This document shows positions 1 to 5,824 of a stretch of 10,025 nt of DNA, in pieces; position 1 is the first letter of the stretch; every line of letters begins with the position of its first letter. The stretch comes from CAYTED01 sp964537075. Its GTDB lineage: Bacteria; Patescibacteriota; Minisyncoccia; Moranbacterales; UBA1568. Under the pieces are notes generated by a model. It was not told where the DNA came from. It saw only the letters and a list, made by a program, of their open reading frames with translations, and ran no database searches. The stretch lies in contig CAZIBB010000033.1 in the NCBI GenBank assembly GCA_964537075.1, positions 1 through 10,025 on the forward strand. The letters run 5' to 3'. The position numbers and the translations under genes are program-made.

Positions 1-26
1 TCCTGAAAAGCTCGTCGGGTTATCAT
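1..26 (-). CDS. 5' end of a divergent gene, product unknown (truncated by window edge)
   Basis: Read on the minus strand, an ATG at 26-24 opens a frame M-I-T-R-R-A-F-Q that runs off the left edge without a stop. Upstream on that strand lies a strong Shine-Dalgarno, GAGGAGGG, with its AGGAGG core six bases from the ATG. This is why I take it as a real start. Only eight residues are visible, so the product cannot be named. T-R-R-x-F resembles the core of a twin-arginine signal, but it could equally be a chance basic N-terminus. The gene is divergent from the small membrane-peptide gene at 209, and the two share about 180 bases of intergenic DNA. Confidence 0.5.
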
Positions 27-66
27 GATAGCCCTCCTCACTTATCCAGAATTTTCGCTCAAAATG

Positions 67-78
67 ATGAAATTTCAT
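67..78. promoter_or_regulatory. 12-bp perfect palindrome in a divergent intergenic region (possible operator)
   Basis: ATGAAATTTCAT is its own reverse complement. It lies between two divergent starts, 41 bases upstream of the minus-strand ATG. That is where a dimeric regulator could bind. No matching regulator is encoded nearby, and an AT-rich 12-mer can arise by chance. Otherwise the stretch 27-208 shows no convincing -35/-10 pair on either strand. Confidence 0.25.
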
Positions 79-208
79 TTGCGACATGAGAATTTAGATA
101 GGCTCTGAGGCGAAAGAAAAATTAAGCGCCGTCCATTGAGGGAATATGAGGAAATAACAGGTTGTCCGTTCTTTTCACAACGAGCGATACGAGAGAAGGA
201 GGTGTGCC

Positions 209-322
209 ATGCAAGTATTTCTTGCCACGGTCGGGCCGATCGTCCTGGTGATATTTCTCGGAGCGATCCTCGCCTATTGCCTGCATCTGTACGATCAGCG
301 AAGGAAGGGGAGGAAATCATGA
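209..322 (+). CDS. Small single-pass membrane peptide (37 aa), unknown function
   Basis: I do not recognise this gene. The ATG at 209 follows a near-ideal Shine-Dalgarno (AGAAGGAGG, ending at 202) with six bases of spacing. The 37-residue product has one hydrophobic segment of about 23 residues (positions 4-27: F-L-A-T-V-G-P-I-V-L-V-I-F-L-G-A-I-L-A) followed by a basic tail, D-Q-R-R-K-G-R-K-S. The positive-inside rule suggests the C-terminus is cytoplasmic. Its stop overlaps the ATG of a 10-codon ORF (ATGA), and an intrinsic terminator lies 50 bases downstream, so the unit looks self-contained. Small accessory subunits of membrane complexes look like this (KdpF, CcoQ and CydX are examples of the class), but nothing here links it to any of them. 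The strong SD is the main argument against a chance ORF. Confidence 0.5.
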   Translation: MQVFLATVGPIVLVIFLGAILAYCLHLYDQRRKGRKS

Positions 323-351
323 AATCATTTTTCCACCGATCGCTTCGGTAA
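319..351 (+). CDS. 10-aa ORF overlapping the membrane peptide stop, doubtful
   Basis: The ATG at 319 overlaps the TGA of the 37-aa peptide (ATGA). It has its own purine-rich SD-like run, GGGGAGG at 307-313, five bases upstream. The frame encodes M-K-S-F-F-H-R-S-L-R and then stops at TAA. The overlap plus a dedicated SD suggests coupled translation of a leader-sized peptide. Alternatively the purine run is just the Arg/Lys codons of the upstream peptide. No function can be assigned. Confidence 0.25.
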   Translation: MKSFFHRSLR

Positions 352-371
352 TGACTCAGGGTTTCATTTCG

Positions 372-407
372 ACGGGCTGCACATATGATGCGCATGCCCG
401 TTTTTTT
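372..407 (+). terminator. Intrinsic terminator after the small-peptide unit
   Basis: ACGGGC (372-377) pairs with GCCCGT (396-401). An inner TGC/GCA extension with one bulged T lengthens the stem, and seven T residues follow. It closes the 209-351 unit and insulates it from the glycan cluster. Confidence 0.8.
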
Positions 408-426
408 ATGTTTTTTCTCCATTTTT

Positions 427-435
427 TGGTATACT
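427..435 (+). promoter_or_regulatory. Extended -10 promoter for the glycan cluster
   Basis: TGG-TATACT is an extended -10 element lying just downstream of a T-rich stretch. No good -35 hexamer lies 16-18 bases upstream, which fits TGn-dependent promoters. A start about seven bases after the -10 would give a leader of roughly 20 bases before the ATG at 464. The same arrangement recurs at 9045-9053. Confidence 0.6.
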
Positions 436-463
436 GAGAGGTATCTTTCTCATCAATACTCGC

Positions 464-1678
464 ATGAAAATCGGAATCGACGCATCATTCCTCCGGAAGC
501 CGGGGACGGGGATCGGGCAGGTGACCACTCATTTCTTGAAGAAATTAGTGGAGTTTCAATCCGCCAGCTGGCGGACAAATTCCAAATTCCAAAAAAATGA
601 TTTAATTTCTAAAATCCAAAATCACAACTCAAAAATCATCCTTTATACCGAAGAACCAATTACCTTTTCATTGCCATCAAATTTTGAAAATAAATTTTTT
701 CTGCCACGGTGGTGGAGACGGGATGACGCGATCCGGAAAATACTTTGGGAAAAGCAGGTGGCGAGGGAAGCGATCAAGGACGGCTGCGAAGTCTTTATCA
801 GTCTGTACCAGAGTGCGACGATTTTTCAGTTGTCTCAACTCTCAACTCTCAACTCCCACTTTTTTCATCGCATGGTGGTGCATGATATCATTCCACGGAT
901 TTTTCCGGAGTATCTGAACAAATGGACGAGAAAATGGCATTGGAAGCTGATCGAAAAAGGGATCCGGAACGCGGTTCATATCATGGCCGTCTCCGAGTCG
1001 ACGAAAAAAGATCTGATGGAAATCCTTCATATCCGAGCGGAAAAGATAACGGTCGCCTCCCCGGGACTTTCCCCTATATTCGATACGCTCTGCTCCGAGG
1101 AGAAACTTGATGTGGTCCTGAAGAAATACGAATTGAAACGGGGGTATATCTATCATGGCGGGGGACTCGAGGTGAGGAAAAATACAGAAAAGCTCTTGAG
1201 AGCTTATAAACAGTTAACAACTAACAGTCAACAGGATGCGGAGATTCCGAAACTGGTGATTTCCGGGAAGATCCATGCAAAAAATAATCCGCTCGCGCTC
1301 GATGTGGAGGAATTGATCAAAGAGCTGGGACTGGAAGAAAACGTGAAGCTTCTCGGATTCGTTCTGGATGAAGATTTGCCGGCCCTGTATCGCGGTGCGG
1401 CTTTCTTCGTCTACCCGTCGCTGTATGAGGGATTGGGATTGCCGCCGCTTGAGGCGATGTCGCAGGGAACGCCGGTGATCGTCTCGAACGTTTCTTCTCT
1501 GCCGGAAGTGTGCGGCGACGCGGCTTTGTTCGTTGATCCGAAGAATACCGATGAGATCGCCGAGAAGATGCGGCTTCTTCTCGATGACGCGGATCTGAGA
1601 TTTGATCTCCGTGAAAAGGGATCGGTACGGGCGAAGCAATTCACCTGGGACAAGTTCGTGCGAGCCGTCATGCAGTAA
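464..1678 (+). CDS. GT4-family glycosyltransferase (GT-B fold) with in-frame repeat insertions
   Basis: A cytoplasmic retaining glycosyltransferase of the GT4 (glycosyl transferase group 1) family, likely adding a sugar from a nucleotide donor to a lipid-linked surface glycan. The start gives the usual N-terminus M-K-I-G-I-D-A-S with a Gly-rich loop (G-T-G-I-G). Further family landmarks are H-D-I-I-P, A-V-S-E-S-T, R238-K239-N240 after the Gly-rich strand, and the E322-x7-E330 motif (E-G-L-G-L-P-P-L-E) that binds the donor. Length (404 aa) exceeds the neighbouring paralogue (377 aa), largely because of residues 32-58, about 124-131 and 250-257. Those segments are encoded by DNA with a 7-base period and by a 16-bp palindrome, and they look inserted. 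No Shine-Dalgarno precedes the ATG. The next gene follows after 5 bases. Sugar specificity cannot be read from sequence; a mannosyl- or rhamnosyltransferase is plausible. Confidence 0.93.
   Translation: MKIGIDASFLRKPGTGIGQVTTHFLKKLVEFQSASWRTNSKFQKNDLISKIQNHNSKIILYTEEPITFSLPSNFENKFFLPRWWRRDDAIRKILWEKQVAREAIKDGCEVFISLYQSATIFQLSQLSTLNSHFFHRMVVHDIIPRIFPEYLNKWTRKWHWKLIEKGIRNAVHIMAVSESTKKDLMEILHIRAEKITVASPGLSPIFDTLCSEEKLDVVLKKYELKRGYIYHGGGLEVRKNTEKLLRAYKQLTTNSQQDAEIPKLVISGKIHAKNNPLALDVEELIKELGLEENVKLLGFVLDEDLPALYRGAAFFVYPSLYEGLGLPPLEAMSQGTPVIVSNVSSLPEVCGDAALFVDPKNTDEIAEKMRLLLDDADLRFDLREKGSVRAKQFTWDKFVRAVMQ
559..642 (+). repeat. Palindrome plus heptad-periodic tract inside the glycosyltransferase gene
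   Basis: The tract opens with a perfect 16-bp palindrome, TCCGCCAGCTGGCGGA (560-575). Next come CAAATTC twice (576-589) and CAAAAAA. A second register then runs TCTAAAA, TCCAAAA, TCACAAC, TCAAAAA (608-635), again with a 7-base period. It is much more AT-rich than the rest of the gene apart from the palindrome. It encodes roughly residues 32-58, a low-complexity N/K/S/Q-rich loop. Other GT4 proteins, including the paralogue at 3375, lack such a segment here. Confidence 0.65.
834..854 (+). repeat. Three perfect tandem copies of the heptamer CTCAACT
   Basis: CTCAACT is repeated exactly three times (834-840, 841-847, 848-854). Because 3 x 7 = 21 bases, the array is frame-neutral. It encodes about S-Q-L-S-T-L-N-S just before the conserved H-D-I-I-P strand. 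Confidence 0.8.
1211..1234 (+). repeat. Degenerate heptad tract CAGTTAA / CAACTAA / CAGTCAA
   Basis: Three diverged heptamers and a partial fourth (CAG) encode Q-L-T-T-N-S-Q-Q at residues 250-257, in a loop after the R-K-N motif. Period and composition match the tract at 834-854. Confidence 0.55.
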
Positions 1679-1683
1679 ATCGT

Positions 1684-3327
1684 ATGCGAAAGAATATGAA
1701 AAATATTTTTCAGACAATCGAGGATTTTGGCGATGAGATACTCGTGCGAATGACGCCAATTCGAGTGATGCTTTTTGGTAATGTGTTTCTCGTACTCGTA
1801 TTGATCATCCTTTCAAATCTTCAGGTCCTTCCGCTTCGACTGTGGGACTTCATTTTCTTTTCCGTTCTATTTTTCCTGCTCGCCCTGTACCGATCAGGAT
1901 TCGTTTTCGCCTTGCTCGTCGGCATGCTGCCGATTGAGACGATCAGTCTCGCACCCGTAGAATTCGGCATCAATCTTCGCCCCTATCAATTCTTCGCAGT
2001 CATCCTGTTTCTCGCGGTGCTCGTGCGACTCGTCACGAAGCGGATCAAATGGCCACTCTACCGATGGTGCTGGCAGGATATCGTGATGGCGGTATTCCTC
2101 CTCTCCGGCTTCATCATGATTCCGTTCCTTCCCTCATCGCTCATTCATTCGACCGTTCTGAAGCAGTCGTTCATCCTTCTTTCATTCGGACTCCTCTATT
2201 TCCTCGGCCGGGTGTTTTTGAAGAAGAGTTCGGATGCCGGTATAGCCGTCTCATTTTTTCTTTCCTCGATATTTGTCGTGGTGTGCTATGCACTCTGGCA
2301 GAATATCCGTTTCACGATGAATCTCCCTCATTTCGAAGTGATGCCTGGTCGTCCGAATGGGACATTTCCAGAAGCGGATTTCTTCGGCGGGGTGCTCGCA
2401 GCGGTCGTAGCCGGGATGACCCCATTCGGATTGGCATTCTTTTTCCATGGCAGAGCCTCTCTTGCGAGGAAATTCTCGTTCGGATTTTTTCTCTTTTTCC
2501 TTTTTATGATTCTCATCCTGACCGTGGCGCGGAGCGGTTGGCTCGCGGCGGCGATCGGGATAATCGTTGCTGGAAGCGTCTTCTTCTGGCGAAACGGCAT
2601 AGTGGAGGCGCTTCGCCTGTGGAATACGGAAGTCCTGTGGAGGGGCGTGCGCGGAAAACTCTTTATCGGAGTGCCGATCCTTCTCGCCACCCTGACCGTC
2701 TCTCTCTTCGGACTGACGAATTTCAACCTGCTTGACCGCGGAGGGAGCATCGCTTCGGGGCTGCAGAAGATTACGGTTTCCTGTTCCTCGGACGTGATGT
2801 TGCCGGAAAAAATTTCCGGTATCGAGGCGCTCGACGCATACGGTTGCCGCCACATCGATCTTGAGGAAATCGGGACGGAGCGGGTGAACGGACGGTTCGT
2901 GTCCGAAACATTCCGTGACGATCCGAATATCAGTGTCAGAAAAAATCTGTATAGGGAGGCATGGATGCTCATACGAGATCATCCGATCACCGGTATCGGC
3001 TGGGGGAATACGAGTCACTTCTTTGGCACCGACGGACGCGGAGCGGGTATGAATGCGAGTAATGTCTTTCTCGAAGTCTGGCTCGGCTCGGGAGTGTTCG
3101 GTTTCTTCGCTTTCATGATATTCTGGTTTTCCTTCCTGATACTGCTTATGAAATACATCATTCAATACGATGAGAAGGATGATACCGTGATCGCGATCAG
3201 CCTTATTGCTTCCTTCGTCGCCATCACCGTATTCAATAGTTTCAATTCCGGACTTCTGCTTGGGTCGCTCTGGATATTTTTCTCGGTACTGGTCTGGTTT
3301 TCACATGCGGTCAATTCCAAATCCTGA
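1684..3327 (+). CDS. O-antigen ligase / Wzy-like polymerase, polytopic membrane protein
   Basis: A 547-aa inner-membrane protein with some ten or more hydrophobic helices, matching the O-antigen ligase/polymerase family (Wzy_C type). Such proteins transfer or polymerise lipid-linked glycans on the outer face of the membrane. Family hallmarks are the helix L-T-V-A-R-S-G-W-L-A-A-A and, after the large extracytoplasmic loop, R-D-H433-P-I-T-G-I-G-W-G-N followed by N-A-S-N-V-F-L-E-V-W-L-G-S-G-V-F-G, corresponding to the usual H-N-x-F...G-x-x-G region. The loop (about residues 345-432) is long and contains C367 and C388, which could form a disulfide outside the cell. The ATG at 1684 lies 5 bases after the previous stop without an SD; an ATG at 1699 is an alternative start. 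Its place between two GT4 genes supports a role in building one surface glycan. Polymerase versus ligase cannot be settled from sequence. Confidence 0.88.
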   Translation: MRKNMKNIFQTIEDFGDEILVRMTPIRVMLFGNVFLVLVLIILSNLQVLPLRLWDFIFFSVLFFLLALYRSGFVFALLVGMLPIETISLAPVEFGINLRPYQFFAVILFLAVLVRLVTKRIKWPLYRWCWQDIVMAVFLLSGFIMIPFLPSSLIHSTVLKQSFILLSFGLLYFLGRVFLKKSSDAGIAVSFFLSSIFVVVCYALWQNIRFTMNLPHFEVMPGRPNGTFPEADFFGGVLAAVVAGMTPFGLAFFFHGRASLARKFSFGFFLFFLFMILILTVARSGWLAAAIGIIVAGSVFFWRNGIVEALRLWNTEVLWRGVRGKLFIGVPILLATLTVSLFGLTNFNLLDRGGSIASGLQKITVSCSSDVMLPEKISGIEALDAYGCRHIDLEEIGTERVNGRFVSETFRDDPNISVRKNLYREAWMLIRDHPITGIGWGNTSHFFGTDGRGAGMNASNVFLEVWLGSGVFGFFAFMIFWFSFLILLMKYIIQYDEKDDTVIAISLIASFVAITVFNSFNSGLLLGSLWIFFSVLVWFSHAVNSKS

Positions 3328-3331
3328 TTTC

Positions 3332-3373
3332 TCTCCCTCATCACCTCTTACCTAACTTCTAACCTCTCACTAG
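3332..3373 (+). repeat. Pyrimidine-rich heptad-periodic spacer before the second GT4 gene
   Basis: The spacer can be written as consecutive 7-mers: TCTCCCT, CATCACC, TCTTACC, TAACTTC, TAACCTC, TCACTAG. It ends one base before the ATG at 3375 and fills nearly the whole intergenic gap. It contains no SD. The opposite strand reads as GAGGTTA/GAAGTTA heptamers, related to the arrays in the upstream glycosyltransferase. Confidence 0.5.
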
Positions 3374-3374
3374 T

Positions 3375-4508
3375 ATGGTTATCGCGATCGATATACGGCT
3401 CCTCGGAAAAAAACGGACGGGGGACGAAATGGTATTCCGATACCTCACACGGGAACTTGTCAGGATCGAACGGGATGCGACGCTTCTCCTCTTGACCGAT
3501 GAGACGGATGTGGAAAAAATCGATGGACTGAAAAAAGAACTCGGGACGGAAGGGAGGGAGAATGTCGAGATTATTTCTCTCCGATCAGCCAACCGATACA
3601 TGTGGAATTTTCTCACCGTGCCGAAATTTCTCCGCTCCCGTCTCGTGGACGGATTCCATACGCAGTACATACTCCCGTTTTTCGTGCCGAAGCGGACCAA
3701 GGTCTTCGCGCATATCCATGACATCTCCTTCAAGGTATTTCCGGAACTCATCGGTTGGAAGGACCGATTCTTTTTGGCATTGCTCATCCCTCGGACACTG
3801 CGGATCGCCGAGAAGATCATCACGTGTTCGGAATTCACCAAGGCGGAAATAATGAGACGGTATCGCGTCGAAACAGAACGTATCGTCGTAGTACCGAATG
3901 CCGTAGGAGATGAGTTTTTATCCCAATCGACTACAGAAGAAATTGCCCGTGTCCGTGCAAAATATTCTCTGCCGGGAAAGTTTGTGCTTGCCGTGGGCAC
4001 CATGCAGCCACGGAAGAATATCGCCTTTCTCGTCCGAGTATTCGCGGAAGTACGCTCGCGGATTCCCGATCTCAGGCTCGTATTGGTCGGCAAGCGGTTC
4101 GGGTATCGCTATGATATGGAGATCGAGCATGCACTTGAGGAGACCGATACCGTAGGAGACGTCATGTTTCCGGGATATGTGAACACTGAGGATCTTCCGG
4201 CTCTGTATGCGGCCGCGCGCGTATTCGCCTTTCCCTCCCGATACGAGGGTTTCGGCATTCCTCTCTTGGAAGCCTTCTCTCAGGGGACGCCGGTAATCGC
4301 TTCGGATATCCCTCCATCGAGGGAAGTCGGTGGCGATGCGGTTCTTTTCTTCGACGGAGGGACTGTTGCTTCCGCGGCTGAGGTGTTGTATAATGTCATC
4401 ATTGACGAAAATTTACGTTTACGTCTTTCGGAGCGTGGAAAGGAACGACTCACGGTTTTTTCTTGGGGAAAAAGCGCACGTATTCTGCGGAAAATTTTCC
4501 ATGAATGA
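3375..4508 (+). CDS. GT4-family glycosyltransferase, second copy
   Basis: A 377-aa GT-B fold enzyme of family GT4, presumably cytoplasmic or membrane-associated, transferring a further sugar to the same glycan. Visible landmarks are the N-terminal strand M-V-I-A-I-D-I-R-L-L, H-I-H-D-I-S-F, C-S-E-F-T-K-A-E-I, V-P-N-A-V, the G-T-M-Q-P-R213-K214-N215 motif and E291-x7-E299 (E-G-F-G-I-P-L-L-E). It lacks the repeat-encoded loops of its upstream paralogue. That makes it a good internal reference for where those loops were added. The start is fixed by the conserved first strand, yet no Shine-Dalgarno is present; the preceding 40 bases are a pyrimidine-rich periodic spacer. The stop at 4508 is followed 27 bases later by the LCP gene. 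Donor and acceptor are not readable from sequence. Confidence 0.93.
   Translation: MVIAIDIRLLGKKRTGDEMVFRYLTRELVRIERDATLLLLTDETDVEKIDGLKKELGTEGRENVEIISLRSANRYMWNFLTVPKFLRSRLVDGFHTQYILPFFVPKRTKVFAHIHDISFKVFPELIGWKDRFFLALLIPRTLRIAEKIITCSEFTKAEIMRRYRVETERIVVVPNAVGDEFLSQSTTEEIARVRAKYSLPGKFVLAVGTMQPRKNIAFLVRVFAEVRSRIPDLRLVLVGKRFGYRYDMEIEHALEETDTVGDVMFPGYVNTEDLPALYAAARVFAFPSRYEGFGIPLLEAFSQGTPVIASDIPPSREVGGDAVLFFDGGTVASAAEVLYNVIIDENLRLRLSERGKERLTVFSWGKSARILRKIFHE
4366..4394 (+). promoter_or_regulatory. Candidate internal promoter for the LCP gene
   Basis: TTGCTT (4366-4371), a 17-base spacer and a perfect TATAAT (4389-4394) lie inside the 3' end of the second GT4 gene, about 140 bases before the LCP start. 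It could give independent expression of the LCP and downstream genes. Because it lies in coding DNA, chance is a real alternative. Confidence 0.3.
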
Positions 4509-4535
4509 ATCGATTAAACCAATAACAATTCGAGC

Positions 4536-5747
4536 ATGTTTTTCAGAAATAATAAAAAGTCGCAAAGCGTAGCGTCTTTCGGTGAGGGGGGAAAGAAAAG
4601 TCACAAGGGATTGATCATCGGCATCATACTGGCCGTTTTTTTCGTCGCCGCGGGAGCGGTCGCCTTTTTCAAGCTGGATAGTTTGGCGGGAAAAATCTCT
4701 TTCGGAAATACCAGTTTGCTTGGAAATCTCATAAAGTCTCTCCCGGGAGCGAACAATCTTCTGGAGGGCGAAAAGGACGGGCGGATCAATGTGCTCCTGC
4801 TCGGCATGCGGGGCGAGGGAGTCACGGGCGGCGGCACGCTCGCGGATACTATCATGGTGCTCTCCATTCACCCCTCTTCCGAAAAGGATGGTGATCAGAT
4901 AGATCAGACGAAGGCATCGCTCGTTTCCATTCCGCGCGATCTCTATGTACAGATTCCCAAAACATCGGAACACCGGAAGATCAATGCCGTTTATGCTTTG
5001 GGTCGCGAACAAGGCGAGACCGGGGGGATCGAAAATATGAAGGCCGTCATTTCCGAAATTACCGGACAGCCGATTCATTATGCGGTGACGATCGACTTCA
5101 AGGGATTCACCGAACTCGTGAATTCGCTTGACGGTATCGATGTGACTTTGACCGAGCCTTTCCTGGAAGGAGTTCAGTTTCATGAGCCGCAGGTCTGCGA
5201 TCCGTATATATATACGGTACCGACCAATCCGCTCCAGTATCAGAACAAATACCATGTCAATCCGAGCGGTGTCCGCCGTATCGTGAAGTCATACCCGCTC
5301 TGTTATAACAAGAGTGAGGAGTGTGGCGGTCTGTTCAAACTTCCCGTCGGCATCAATCATTTGGACGGAGAGACGGCCTTGTGTTATGCGCGAGCACGGT
5401 ATCAGACGAGTGATTTCGAACGTGCACGGAGACAGCAGGTCGTCATCCAGGAAATAAAGAAGAAAGCCCTTTCTGCCGGCGTGTTGACGGATTTTTCGAA
5501 AGTGGGTGCCGTTCTCGAAAGCCTGGGGAACAATGTCCGTACCGATATGGAATTATGGGAGCTCGAACGACTCTATAACCTGTATAAAAAAATCGGCGGC
5601 GATGTTTCTCTGACACAAAAAGTGCTTGAAGATTCCGAAGAAGGTCTGCTCTATACTCCGGAGTTCAATGCGGAGCGCGGCTATGTGCTCTTCCCGCGGG
5701 GTGACAATTACGATCGTATCCAGGAATTTTTTCGAAGCATTCCCTAA
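4536..5747 (+). CDS. LytR-CpsA-Psr (LCP) family cell-wall glycan transferase
   Basis: A 403-aa membrane-anchored LCP protein. The family transfers glycans from a polyprenyl-phosphate carrier to peptidoglycan or other wall acceptors outside the membrane. A Lys-rich N-terminus precedes one helix (about residues 25-46, G-L-I-I-G-I-I-L-A-V-F-F-V-A-A). The LCP domain shows I-N-V-L-L-L-G-M-R-G-E-G...A-D104-T-I-M-V, then S-I-P-R134-D135-L, F-K-G-F-T-E-L-V-N-S-L-D-G-I-D-V, and the Arg-rich signature R286-A-R288-Y...D293-F-E-R296-A-R-R299-Q-Q that binds the pyrophosphate. A segment of about 55 residues (215-270) before that signature, with C221, C256 and C263, is longer than in the usual LCP domain. 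Together with C283 it could form disulfides. No SD is seen before the ATG. Its position in a glycosyltransferase cluster fits attachment of the glycan made there. Confidence 0.9.
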   Translation: MFFRNNKKSQSVASFGEGGKKSHKGLIIGIILAVFFVAAGAVAFFKLDSLAGKISFGNTSLLGNLIKSLPGANNLLEGEKDGRINVLLLGMRGEGVTGGGTLADTIMVLSIHPSSEKDGDQIDQTKASLVSIPRDLYVQIPKTSEHRKINAVYALGREQGETGGIENMKAVISEITGQPIHYAVTIDFKGFTELVNSLDGIDVTLTEPFLEGVQFHEPQVCDPYIYTVPTNPLQYQNKYHVNPSGVRRIVKSYPLCYNKSEECGGLFKLPVGINHLDGETALCYARARYQTSDFERARRQQVVIQEIKKKALSAGVLTDFSKVGAVLESLGNNVRTDMELWELERLYNLYKKIGGDVSLTQKVLEDSEEGLLYTPEFNAERGYVLFPRGDNYDRIQEFFRSIP

Positions 5748-5824
5748 GAGCCTGTCCAGAGAGTTTCCGGATACTCGGTTCTCGTTCTCAAAAGCGCCGT
5801 TCCATTCCCGAAGCATCCGACTCT

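Noticed and set aside
136..351. 71-codon plus-strand frame overlapping the small membrane peptide
   Set aside because: It has no SD, a composition typical of a non-coding frame, and overlaps a better-supported ORF. Only its last ten codons (319-351) have an SD of their own.
559..1234. CRISPR array or microsatellite-like CRISPR remnant
   Set aside because: The units are only 7 bases, there are no unique spacers of 30 or so bases, and no cas genes are present.
2803..2819. Hairpin CCGGAAA-AAA-TTTCCGG as a terminator or attenuator
   Set aside because: It lies in the middle of a coding sequence with no following T tract. It is probably chance.
2251..3165. Long antisense open frame (about 300 codons) opposite the O-antigen ligase gene
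   Set aside because: Its composition is charged and low in hydrophobic structure. It has no SD, and the opposite strand encodes a clear membrane protein. It is a shadow frame.
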